Positions 52,601-63,383 of a stretch of 64,000 nucleotides of DNA are shown one piece after another. The stretch spans positions 933,980-997,979 of the forward strand of contig VWZS01003937.1 of assembly GCA_013397075.1 (NCBI GenBank), in the 5' to 3' direction. The notes beneath the pieces were generated by a model. The model ran no database searches and was not told the origin of the DNA. It saw only the letters and a list, made by a program, of their open reading frames with translations. This DNA comes from Rhabdornis inornatus. Its lineage: Eukaryota > Chordata > Aves > Passeriformes > Rhabdornithidae. How positions within the stretch are numbered: the stretch's first letter is position 1; each line of letters starts with the position of its first letter. The translations under genes and the position numbers were made by a program.

Positions 52601-53620
52601 AGGGGAATCACACAAAAAGTGGAAACAAGAACATATGACCAAGAATGAGTGAGGGAGTGACACAGCCCAGAAGAATAAAATCAAAAGAGAAATACACAAA
52701 ATGAGTTATAGCTAGCAAGGAACATAAAAGGTTTAAAGGAAAAGTTCACTGATTGCATCAGAAACAGTTCTATATTTTTACTGAATATAAGAGAAAAAAA
52801 TAGAAAAAATGCATGCACCTTATACTTTGGAAGAACAACAAATAACATACAACACAGATAAGACTGAAATACTGGTATTTCCATCCTTTTTTTAGAATGA
52901 CACAATGGACAATAAAGGAGAAAGGAACATGGACCAGAATAAGGAAAGGACATCTTAAAAATACGAAGGCAAGATAGATATTTTCAATGTAGCTGGACCT
53001 GACAAAGCTCACCCTAAAGAATTTCAGGAACTGGTGAAACTCATCCCTAACAATTCAGAGGAGAAAAGTGTCTCTCAGAAACAGAGAAAACCAAAGCAGC
53101 ACCAGCAGTGTCTGTCTAAAACAGCATTCTAATACGTATTAATCGAGTTTTTGCCAGTGCTTAGGAAAATACCAGCAAGAAATACTTAAATTATTGGTTA
53201 CTATGACCAAGAAGACAATAGGCTAATAAAAAGCAATAATAAAACAATTATAAATTATATTATGCCAGTTTAATTTGGTATATTTTTAGGTGTAGTGGCC
53301 TGGATGATAAGGAGAAAGACACAGATATGACATTTATGTTATCTGCCTAAACTTTTTCACATACCCGCATGATATTCTCACATCAAGAAAATGCAATTCA
53401 AAGCAAATGTCAGTGCATGAATACCTGAGTTTAAAACATGCTCACATCCTAAATTGGAATTTTCAGTCTCAAGATAGGATTTGGAGGGATCTGCAGCGAA
53501 TCCAGTGCTAGTCAGTATTTTCAATAATGATTTAGCATGAAATAGAATTACATTTAAAGTATTTAGTCCAGTCCCCTGCAGAAAAGGATTGCTAACATCT
53601 CAGATATCAAGTCAGAACCT
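46625..53620. other. Unannotated unique sequence
   Basis: No gene or repeat terminus is supported. Minor structures are (AT)-rich repeats near 51771-51792 and three nearby copies of ACTGCAATT at 52185-52240. The 120-codon open frame at 49556-49918 and the 98-codon frame at 48446-48742 have no recognisable domain. Confidence 0.5.
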
Positions 53621-53623
53621 TTG

Positions 53624-53925
53624 AGAATCACAGAAACAATTATAGGAAAGTTTAAATTGAAAGGGACCTCAAGAGACCTTTAGTCCAACTTTCTGCACCA
53701 GGTTTCTCGAAAAGATTTTCAAGACCTGACTGGCCAAAAAGAAGTATGGAGACAGCAGAAACGGCACTTACAACCTGCCAAGGGCAATCTGTTCCACCGT
53801 CCTCACTTTGAAAAAGTTTTCTCTTATGTTCAGGATCAACTGTTTTTATTTCCACTCATATCCATAGTCTGTCATCCTCCCACCTCTGTGAAGAGAGTCT
53901 GACTCTTTTCTTCATGACAACTTCT
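53624..53925 (-). mobile_element. CR1 LINE 3' fragment, antisense
   Basis: It starts with the antisense CR1 end (AGAATCACAGAAACAATTA, then AAAGGGACCTCAAGAGACCTTTAGTCCAAC). It continues with CCAAGGGCAATCTGTTCCACCGTCCTCAC, AAAAAGTTTTCTCTTATGTTCAG and GAAGAGAGTCTGACTCTTTTC. It is 5'-truncated and diverged, with no coding sequence. Confidence 0.82.
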
Positions 53926-54390
53926 TCATTGGTGTTGAGGGGGACCTGCCAGGTTTTCACAGTAATTCTCTCATTTAAATGTAGTTCTCCTTCCCCTCAA
54001 AGTTCCCACACAATCTAATAAGAAAAAACGTGATAAAAAGATGATACATATTTAGATCTGGGAAGGAAACAGTTACATGCACAAATACAAAATGGGAAAT
54101 AATTAGTGAAGTAGCAATGGTTCAAATACTAACAGGCTCTTGCACTATCTTAACAATGCAGCAATACATTCATTTGCTGTGCTTGGCACTTGTGAAGCTT
54201 TGGTTGGATGCACCCCAGAGTCCAGTCCTGAGGAAACAAAAAATTAGAGAGATGCAAAAGACTATAGTGGAAATAACTCTGGATTTGGAAATTTGGTGAT
54301 ATACATTGCTAGGAAAGACAAAGTCATTTTTTCTCTCTGGGGAGAGAAAGAGAAGGGGTGAAAGAGAAAAGCAAAAAGGGTATGGAAACA

Positions 54391-55114
54391 TGTTGGGGGT
54401 TGAATTGTTCCCTTTTCTTTCTGTGGAATTCTCTCCATTGTTACGCTAAGTATTTGTGGCTACACCTTAGTAGCAATAGTTTTTCCCTCGCAGGGGGTGG
54501 GGGATAAGGGGAGACCGGAAAAGGAAAGGTGGGACAGGGGCCTGGGCTCTTGCTCTCGCTCTCTCGCTGGCTCGTGGGGTGGACTGAAGACAGCCGGGGC
54601 TCCTACCCAGCATCTTCCCTGCCATCCCAACGCCGGGAGCCACGTTCCCTGCTGTCGGACATCGCACTGCTGCCTTCCCGCTTCATCCTACTGCCTCCGG
54701 AGACTCTGCCGAGCACCACGACTGACACCGTGAGGAGGGAGTCTCCCCTCCATCCCCCTCGCACACCTGGGCCGCCGCCGCCGCCATCACCCAGCCGCCT
54801 TCAGCTGCACGGGACCCGCCCTGCCCACACAGCACCGGGAACTGAGCGCAGAGAGAGAGGGCCTGTGGCCAGAGGGACTCCAACTGAGCTATACTGTTCT
54901 GTTTTGTTGTCAATCTTTATAGCTGTTGTTGTTTCTGCTGTTTGCCTTGTTAGATATATTAGTAAAGAACTGTTATTCCTATCCCCATATCTTCTGCCCA
55001 AAAGCCTCTGATTTGCAACTATAATAATTAGAAGGGAGGGGGGTTGCATTCTCTGTCTCAGAAAAAGGGGTTCTTGCCTTTCTTTAGCAAATACCTGTCT
55101 TTCAAACCAAGACA
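54391..55114 (+). mobile_element. GC-rich solo ERVL-type LTR with 5-bp TSD (AAACA)
   Basis: This 724-bp LTR starts TGTTGGGGGTTGAATTG and ends TTTCAAACCAAGACA. AAACA is duplicated exactly at 54386-54390 and 55115-55119. The termini and the CCTGTCTTTCAAACC end resemble avian ERVL LTRs. The centre (about 54500-54890) is strikingly GC- and CpG-rich against the AT-rich surroundings, including a GCC triplet run near 54771-54785. An AGTAAA polyadenylation variant lies at 54961-54966. The 160-codon open frame 54529-55011 and its relatives on the other strand are LTR sequence read through, not genes. No internal retroviral region is seen. Confidence 0.88.
54500..54890. promoter_or_regulatory. CpG-rich block inside LTR
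   Basis: The densest CpG stretch of the window sits wholly inside the LTR's U3/R region. An automatic CpG-island caller may flag it as a gene promoter; the LTR ends and TSD show its origin. It could still act as a promoter or methylation target, which sequence alone cannot show. Confidence 0.55.
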
Positions 55115-55124
55115 AAACAGTATT

Positions 55125-58100
55125 CCAGTCACTCAGTAGGTAAAAGTCTTTCTTCCCATACTAAGGAAAAGAGATCAAAGATCCCCTGTGCTCATTCTGA
55201 CCATGTCAAATGGAAATACTGGCAGCCAAAAATATTAGCTCAGGGAGTATGAAAAAACCTCTAACTACAGTAATGATCAAGTAATAAATTAGGCTGCAAA
55301 ACAAGGCCATGGATTCTACATCACTACAGCCTTTCAACCAAGGGTAGATAAATATTGTCAGCTCTGTGTCAGGTCAGAGAGGAGAAACAGATGATGTCCC
55401 AAAGTCCTTTCTATTCAAAGACACAAAATTTCTTAACAAGTTTGATTGATGCCTCAGATAAATCCCTTTTCTAAATAAAATCTAAGCAACACCACTGCCT
55501 TATGAAACATTTTGGAGTCTTAAGGTCATTAAAGGGAGCCAATGAAACACTGGCTGTGAGAGTTGCAGTATGGTGCTTCTACAGTGTGAATTTTCAGTTC
55601 ATTTTTCCTTAGAATTTCATTGCAGTTCACAGCATCCATTGCTTTCTTGTTAATAGAACTTTAATTTGGCTTTGACTGAGTTGTCTTTTGCCTTATCCTG
55701 TCTAACCTAGATTACTCATTCATAATCAACAGTTTATCCACCATTTAGCATTTTGGGGGTTGTAGAATGTTGCTGTATTGTTATACTTTTACATCTGGTA
55801 CTACTCAAAGCTTTACATAGCCTTATGCTTTCTTGTTTATTCAGAGGGTTTCCTATTTTAAGTGTGCTTGCATAACAGTTTTATAAAAAATTCTTATTCT
55901 TTGTATCATAAGCTTCTTAAGTAAGAAAATCTTTCTTTTCTTTCTTTTTTTTCCCAAGCTTGCAAGGTTTGGTAGGTCTTTTATCACAGTTACTTCATAT
56001 GACTTTATATAAAAATTTGTATTTGTACTTGTGCAGATATCTATAGTGTGGCACAGATGATGCTTGCTCAAAGTATTTGCACTTAAGTAATCTTTTTTCC
56101 CAGTGGACTGGAATCTTGAACTTTACAAGAGTGTCACCAAGACATTCTCCAGTTCCACTTTTATTGAGCTCTGTTAAAGTGAGCCTTGCCCCTACTATAA
56201 GCTAAAGAGTAATTGCAACCCACATAACATTCTTTCTCATTTATCTGCTATATTATTCTGGGGAAGGGTAGGAAAAAAGTTAATCTTCATGTGTTGTATT
56301 TGTTTTTGTAAAAACCGCAGTTTCTGATAACTGTACCTGCAGAAAGTTAGTTCACTTTACTTTTGGAAACAGTGTCCAATGCCTGACCACAAAACAATAT
56401 TGTAAAAAAAATCAAATTGTATTTTGGGGCTTTATTCCTTGTCCTAAGTGTACTATTCTCTCTCATCAGGCTGGAAGAAATGATCTGAATACTGACATTA
56501 TCTGAGGACAGCAAGTTTTCATCACCCTTGGATGCCTTTTCTAGGGTCCAACTTGAATTTTGCCCCAATAGTGAATAAGGAAAGTAACTCCTAAGTTACT
56601 CTAAAGCACAATAAACATAACTAAAAAAATTAGCTATAAGTATAGCTTAAGCAAATAAAAAGGCATAAATGCTCTCAGAAAGAACTGAACTATTAGGAAA
56701 AACAAAAACAAGCAAATTTTTAAGAAAGCAGCCCTTATGCATTGTGAAAGTTCATCTGAGAAGTTCACATGGTCAGGAAGAAAAAAGAGGCAGGAGAACT
56801 GCTTTATCACCCCTTAAGCCTGACAGCAATTAATTCCAATCATTCAGAGCAATAAGGAGGACTTCAAAATAGGAAAGCTTCCTTTACTTCCCCTCTATAT
56901 TAGATGATGTATAACAAAAATATATCCTTATCCTGTCAAGGTTTACTACCAGCTACAAAGTTACAGAGAGACACAAGCACTTTGATGGATTAAGAGCAAC
57001 ATAGAGTGACAAGTGAGCCAGTGGAGGAGAGTTACTATTTCATGAACTTCACTGCTAAAAAGTGAAGTATCTATGAGATGCATGTTTTCTAGCAGAACAA
57101 TAGAAAAAAAATTAAAATAGAAAGATGAACCATAATCTGTAGCATAGGTTATCTTTGGAGTATGGCTGAATATGAGCCAATTATCTGTCTTTTAATTAAG
57201 GTTCAGAGCACAACTCGCAGGCAATGTTGGGTAAAATAAATATCAGTCATTTTAACAAGGCAGTATTGAAATGCAAAAGTAATACATATCTCTTAAAATA
57301 GTTTTTCTTCTCCAAGAAAATTTAAGCAGATATGAATATTCATAAACTGTCACATTTAATAGAAATGAGCACGTTATTTCATGAATGCTAGACCCAGTAA
57401 AGTCTTTCTTCCTACAAGTTGTATATTTTCTACCCAGGCCATCACTTCCTAGCCTCAATACCAAATTACACCTCCAGTCTGCTACAAAACTTACACTGCA
57501 GGTAGGAAGCTAGAGACTCCCATCCCTGTTCTAACAAAGCTTTGCAAAACTGACTAAAAGGGTCCACCTATTTCTAGAGTCAGAAAAGCAGCAAAAGTCC
57601 ACAATCTGATTTCCTAGAAGGAACAGTATCTAACTGAGAAGGTTCCTAAACTCTCACCCTTTATTGCTGTCTTCCTCCGTGAGTGACTGCAGTAAATCAA
57701 ACATGCACCTTGACCAGTAAGGGAAGTAAGGAGATGTGTAGCACAGTTATCAGTCCAAGGCTCAGCCTGGATCCTGTTGAACTTTACTGGGCTGGGAGCC
57801 AGGAACTGCTTTTGTAGGAATGCACTTGTTGCTCCTTCAACGCAACAGTCTTTGCCAACCATTGTCTTTTTTTCTAAACCGCTGCCTTGTTGGCATACAA
57901 TTCCTTATAGTGGTTTTTGGACTTACAGGTTCTTACCACAGTCAGACAAAAACTACGGTTTAAGTATATCAGTAGTTTGTTTAAGTCCTCTAGCTTTAGT
58001 GCCCACTTTTAAAGTTTAACTATTACACCTATGTTAAAACCATCTAGCTTAAAGATTTTGTGACACATAAAAATTTAATAAAATTAGCCTACTCTTTTGG

Positions 58101-59825
58101 AAGATTAATATCATTTGCAGTTCCTAAATTTCTGAAATATTTTAAAAGATTTAATAGATTTCAAGCAAAGATGTTGCCACAAGGAATAATTATCCATACA
58201 TATTATGATTTTGAACAGATTCATATTGGATGCATGGAATAAAAGAATGGCTACTGAGTAATTAATAACCAGCTGTACTTTCTTATGACATTGTAAGGCT
58301 CAAGGCAATATGAAGATTGGGTGGCTAAAATCCACAGAAAAAGCACTAACTCACACATTACTTATGACTGAGTTCATCCTGTCCCTGTTGTATCTACAGC
58401 CACATAAACAAAGGCTAAAAGGCACAATCTGCCTTCCCACAAAATTTCTGGACCTGGCAATTTGCTTTCATCAGATATGTGAGCAACAGGTACAGGACAG
58501 TGGCCCTTCCATGACACAAAAAAATATAGATGGTCACAGCCAATGACAATCAGGTAACTATCCTGCTAACTCCTTATTATTGAGCACTCTTTGTAATTAT
58601 CTTTAAAGATATGGTGTTTGTAGCTTTCACCATAGGAATGGAAGAATAAAAGTTCTTGTGCAAATTTTCAGCAAAGCAAAAAACATAGAATGGTCAAGAC
58701 CTGATTTTATTGCATCTAACATGACCAGAAATATTGCAGCCAAATCAAAATCTCTTTCAAGGGATTGCAGCAGGATGTACTGTCGTCATAAAGCTGTGGG
58801 TGTGAGAAGTGTGTGGCATACTAACGTGGAAAGCATACAGATAGAAAACACATTTCATGGAAAAGATTTGTCAGGGGAGATTAAGATAACTGTTTTTGAC
58901 ATTAAAAAGTAGGATTTAAGTTGCAAGGCTCCACATGAATTCAGAATAAGTTTTTGCTTCCTATGATACAACAGTGAGAAAATTTCCTTTCTTTTACAAT
59001 ATTACAGTTGCACCATCTTGGGAACAACATTCAGTGTTTCTAGATAAGCATTATTGAACAATATTCAAGTTTTGTTAGTTTTATTTTGTTCAATAAAGAT
59101 TTCCTGCAAAATTCTAGTGCATTTTAAAATCTTCAGCACTGAGTAGTCTTTAAATTACCATTACTTCTACAGTAAGTTTATACCAGCTGTTTTCAGCTGG
59201 AAAACAGATTGCCATAAAGTCTTCTAGAATGCTCTGAATCTTGAAAGTGAGCAGAAGGTAATCATGTCCTTTCTATTCCCAGAGAAAAAGGATGGAGAAA
59301 AGGGGAAATATGAAAAAAAAAGAACTGCAGTAAGGAGGGGAAAAAACCTGCATGCAGCTATCAAAAGGAGAAGGGAGAAATCAAGAAGAGGTATTTGTCC
59401 AGTGAAAGAAAGGATTCCTATGTAACTGATATTGGGCAAAATTACTGTAGGCAGAAAAGAGGTATTAAGTTATTAGCTTTATAAAAATAGTTAGTTTCCA
59501 GGTTGAAGGAAATTCTTCAAGAGAATGTCTACACTGTACATGACTGTTTATGAACAGGTGTCCCCCATCACCAATGGGATCAAATTCATTTTAGAAATAC
59601 TAGTCTTAAGAAGGAAGACCACCCCTAATAATGTGGATTTATTTACACACACACACTTCCCAAATAGGTCCATGTAGGGCTCAAAGACCTTGAGCTACAC
59701 GCCACAGTATGTGAGTCAGCTTTCAAAGGTGACTCAAAAGCCACTGCAGACATATCAGGCTAACTCATCCTGTCCTCATGGATTTGCCACTCACAAAACC
59801 CATCAAAACTGATAAAGGCCAATTT
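55125..59825. other. Unannotated unique sequence
   Basis: AT-rich with no supported gene. An 84-codon open frame at 58658-58912 (plus) is isolated and unrecognised. No transposon end was seen. Confidence 0.5.
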
Positions 59826-59836
59826 GCATCTTGTCA

Positions 59837-60250
59837 TGTCATGATTTAGGAGTGACACTCCCCAGTTTAGTACCTCTCCCTTCCTCCCCATTCCCCAAGA
59901 CAGCCCCAAACCAGATACCTTTCTCTTGGATTTCCCCACTCCTCTTCCCCTTTCCCTCCCAGCTGAGAACTGGAGGCACAAAAAGGTGCTACAGGTTGAG
60001 ATAAGAACAGTTAATTTACTGGAAACAGCAATGAGATAAGAAAATGAACAGTAACAGCTACAATATTACTAATAGAACATGTAAGTCAAGGATTTACACA
60101 TAAAACCCATGACAAATACCAAACAGCTCTTCCCCATCACACCATGCTTTCTCCTGACCAGAAAAGGAATGCCTTTGCTCCAGGAAGCCATAATCCCTTT
60201 TCCTCATGGCATAGGACGGTATAGAATCACATTACAGCCTTGTACCCACA
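59837..60250 (-). mobile_element. Antisense solo LTR with 5-bp TSD (TGTCA)
   Basis: A 414-bp LTR on the minus strand. On the plus strand it runs from TGTCATGATTTAGG to TTGTACCCACA, so the minus strand begins TGTGGGTACAAGG and ends AAATCATGACA. TGTCA is duplicated exactly at 59832-59836 and 60251-60255. The minus strand carries CTGTTCTTATCTCAACC, a U5-like motif shared with the LTR at 9302 (TTGTTCTTATCTCTATCC), which fixes the orientation. It is shorter than its ERVL relatives and no internal region is present. Confidence 0.87.
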
Positions 60251-60259
60251 TGTCACAGT

Positions 60260-61735
60260 GTATTGCAGCCTAGGACAAACACAGACAGGAGAAGAGAAAG
60301 CACCTTGAGGTACTGGGACAAAAAAGAGGCATAACAAAGCTTTCTATATATTGTAAAATGAAAGTGTAAGAAAGCATCAATATCACTCATTTTTCGGAGT
60401 TAAGACAAAACCTAACTTACAGCATGGAGTCTTCATGAGGTGTCCACATTTCTGTTCCACTAGGAAGGGTGAATCTGCATTATTAATCCTGAAATTATAG
60501 CTCAAACATTATTCTTGTCACTCTCTCAACACTATGCTTGTCATTCCCTGCAGACCTGGAGCACTAATTTTCCACATCAAAAATTTAATAGGTGATGCAT
60601 TACTGGAAAAGATGAAAGAATAACTTGCATTAAAGGAAACAATATTTTAATAAGCTTTTAATGTTAATTAGTCAAGAATACTTTTAAGCTGTCATATAAG
60701 ATCTGTATCTGCTTACTTTCTGAGTAATTGGGGTTTGTCGACTGCTATTGTTGTTAAAGAAATAGAAAAATACCTATAACTCTCATATTGCAAGTAGGAA
60801 GCTTTAGCACACATACATGGAACACTCCCAACTTTAGACCCCCAAATTTCCTTCATATGTATACCTTTAATCAAATATGCCAGTTGTATTCAGAATAATA
60901 ACATACCTTAGAATTATTGTGGGTCATAATCACAAATTATTCTTGTTATTTGAGGCCTTTTGACTATTGTAATAATCCAAAAATCTTGGTGTTTTCCCAT
61001 TTGAACTGAGAAACCTTGATCAGGGTGGAAAGGATAAGATAAAAAGATAAAACTTATGGGTGCTTTCCTTCATTTTCAATCCATACACATAATTTCATGA
61101 TTTAGCAATTTAGCAGCTGCATGAAAGCTGTTTAAAATCAGTATAGCCTTAATATTGTTCAGAAAGGATTTGACCTGCAAGTGTAATAGATAGTTGTCAT
61201 AGGCCTCATAGGATTAGCTAGAAATACCGAACTATAGAATGTGGAGCTTTAGCGTACATTTTCTTTTCAAAGAAAAATCCAAAAATCAATGTAAAAAAAT
61301 TCCAATAAAATTGATTTTAGGTTATAATGTTTTTCACAGCAGAATGAAAACAAAACAAAAACATGTAGTCAATTACATCTGCAAAAAATAAACAGTATGG
61401 AGTCCTCATCATAGGAAAATTGGCTGGATCTTTTTTAAAGGTGTCAAAAGAGAATGCCAAGGGCTTGCTTTGTTTTTTTTAATTCTATGTGTATGGCCCA
61501 GGTTTTTCAGCCTCCCTCTATGCCCCTATGAATGAATGTTGTTTAAATTAGTCCATTTAAAAGGTAGGTTGAACCATTTTCACATTGACTTATATAAGGC
61601 CATTTTTCCTGTTTTATTAGTCACATTAGCATTCTGTTGCCCTTTAAATGTCACAAGTTCAAGACCATAGCTGTACATACCCTGGAAATATTCCTGTTTT
61701 ATATAATAAAACAGAAAGCTACAATTTCTTTTAGC
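60260..61735. other. Unannotated unique sequence
   Basis: AT-rich. No gene or repeat end is recognised. Confidence 0.5.
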
Positions 61736-61738
61736 TGC

Positions 61739-61816
61739 AAAAAAAAAAACCCAAAAAAANCAAAAACCAACCAAACAAAAAAAAACACAAAAAACCACCA
61801 CCACCCCCCCCCAAAA

Positions 61817-61848
<32 letters not shown>

Positions 61849-61855
61849 CAAACAG
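61739..61855 (+). repeat. A/C tract with C9-A27 homopolymers and one N
   Basis: A and C only from 61741. It includes an N at 61760, CCAACCAAAC and CCACCACC units, nine Cs (61804-61812) and then 27 As (61813-61839) ending in GAAGAAAAAC. The minus-strand open frames here (poly-Phe/Gly/Trp) are artefacts. The A27 run is the longest homopolymer of the window and could be a young retroposon tail, but no body lies upstream. Confidence 0.88.
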
Positions 61856-61859
61856 GGCA

Positions 61860-62790
61860 TAATAGCACAGAGTAAAACCACAACCAGTAAGACAAGATTG
61901 TTTGCAAGTGAAGGAAGAGCAGGAGAGCTACAGAGAGCACAGATTTAGAAACGCTTGCTCGTGTTGTCTCTATCAAAACATGTGAAACAGCTGATAAACC
62001 CACCACTTGCTGTAACTCACAGAAAGGAAGAAAAATGGCACTGCACTCACCCCCTGACATATTCCTTAATCTTTGAGGGACCTTTGAAAAGCCACACTGT
62101 ACATTAGAAGTACTCTCATTTATTAGTGCTGTTTTATTTGAAAGCAGAAACCTGCAAAATTCCCTAGCTATATGGTATCTAACCTAAAACATTTCCACAT
62201 TTATCAAGGGCAACATGAAAAGCCCAGACTGGCTGGAAGGAGTTATTGGAAATCAAATGAATTTTGAAGTCTGCAGGATCTGACTTACCATCTTCTGTCA
62301 AAGGCAGGTTAGTGCTGCAAACAGGTTAGTGCTTGAAAATATCACCTGAGTCACCAAGTCCAGTTACCCACAGAGGAAAGCAAAGTACAACATTTTTTCC
62401 AGAACTGCCACAGAAACATCTTCCCTACATGTTACCATAGCCCACACTACACTACCCACCACCTCCTGACAAATAGAAGGCTCATTATATTGTGGCTTTT
62501 AAATGTCTACTGCAATGTGCCACAAGCAGACATAACTCTTTTTCTGTTGCCAAGTGTCACAGGTCCCCACAAGTACAAATAATTTGCTAGGTAAATTAGC
62601 TTAAGAGGAAAGTGTGCCACATGGTACAAAGGAGGGCAAATTCTTCGTCTCCTCTGCCTTCCTTCCACTCCAGAAATCCTTGCCAAGCTCATTAAGGAGA
62701 AAACCACATACACCCACAAGGATGCACGTAACATGAGGATTTATACATCTACATAGCCACTCAGCAGGTATATTTTTAAGCTTTGTGCAT
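61860..62790. other. Unannotated unique sequence
   Basis: No supported gene or repeat. Minus-strand open frames of up to 75 codons overlap each other and look random. Confidence 0.5.
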
Positions 62791-62794
62791 ATCA

Positions 62795-63383
62795 TGTTTT
62801 AACCCCAGCTGTCAATTAAGCACCACGCAGCCACTCACTCACTGCTCCAACCCACTGGTGGGGGAGAGAATCAGAAGAGTGAGCGGGAAAGTTTGTGGAC
62901 TGCGATGAAGACAGTTTAGTAGGTAAAGCAAAAGCTGCATGCATGCAAGCAAGGCAAAACAAGGAATTAATTCACCACTTTCAATGGGTAGGCAGATATT
63001 TTTCTACCCCCATGAGAGCAGGGTTCCATCACATGTACCAGTGACTTGGGAAGACAGATGCTATGATTCCAACAAGAACACTTTCCCTGCTTCTTTCCCA
63101 GCTTTATCTGCAGTGCATAATGCCATACAGTATAGGTTATCCCTATGGTCAGTAGAGGTCAGCTGTGCCAGAGGTGTCGTCTCACAACTACTTGTGCACC
63201 TTCAGCACACTCTCTGGTTGCGTGGGATGAGAAGAAGAAAAGGCCTTGTCTTTGTGTAAGCCCTGCTCAGCAATAACAAAAACATCCCTGTGTTATCAGC
63301 ACTGATTCCAGCACAAATCCAAACCATACCATCACATCAGCATTCTGAAGAAAATTATCTCTTCCGCAGCCAAACCCAGCACA
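62795..63383 (-). mobile_element. Antisense solo ERVL-type LTR
   Basis: A 589-bp LTR. On the minus strand it begins TGTGCTGGGTTTGGCTG and ends GACAGCTGGGGTTAAAACA. It parallels the LTR at 9302 block by block: GAGATAATTTTCTTC near the start, a GTGCTGATAACACAGG block, AAACTGTCTTCATCGCAG in U5, and GTGGCTGCGTGGTGCTTAATTG before the end. The TATA position reads GCAGATAAAGC (plus strand near 63101-63112), so the promoter is weakened. The flanks do not match (TATCA against GTACA), so the TSD is lost or the ends are off by a few bases. The 106-codon frame at 62939-63259 runs antisense through it and is not a gene. Confidence 0.85.

Noticed and set aside
54529..55011. 160-codon GC-rich frame and apparent CpG-island promoter
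   Set aside because: It is entirely inside a solo LTR bounded by TG...CA and AAACA duplications; long frames are expected in GC-rich DNA.
58658..58912. 84-codon frame with protein-like composition (58.7 kb)
   Set aside because: No family recognised, no flanking splice pattern or neighbours; the length is ordinary for random open frames here.
62939..63259. 106-codon plus-strand frame
   Set aside because: It is antisense through the ERVL LTR at 62795-63383.
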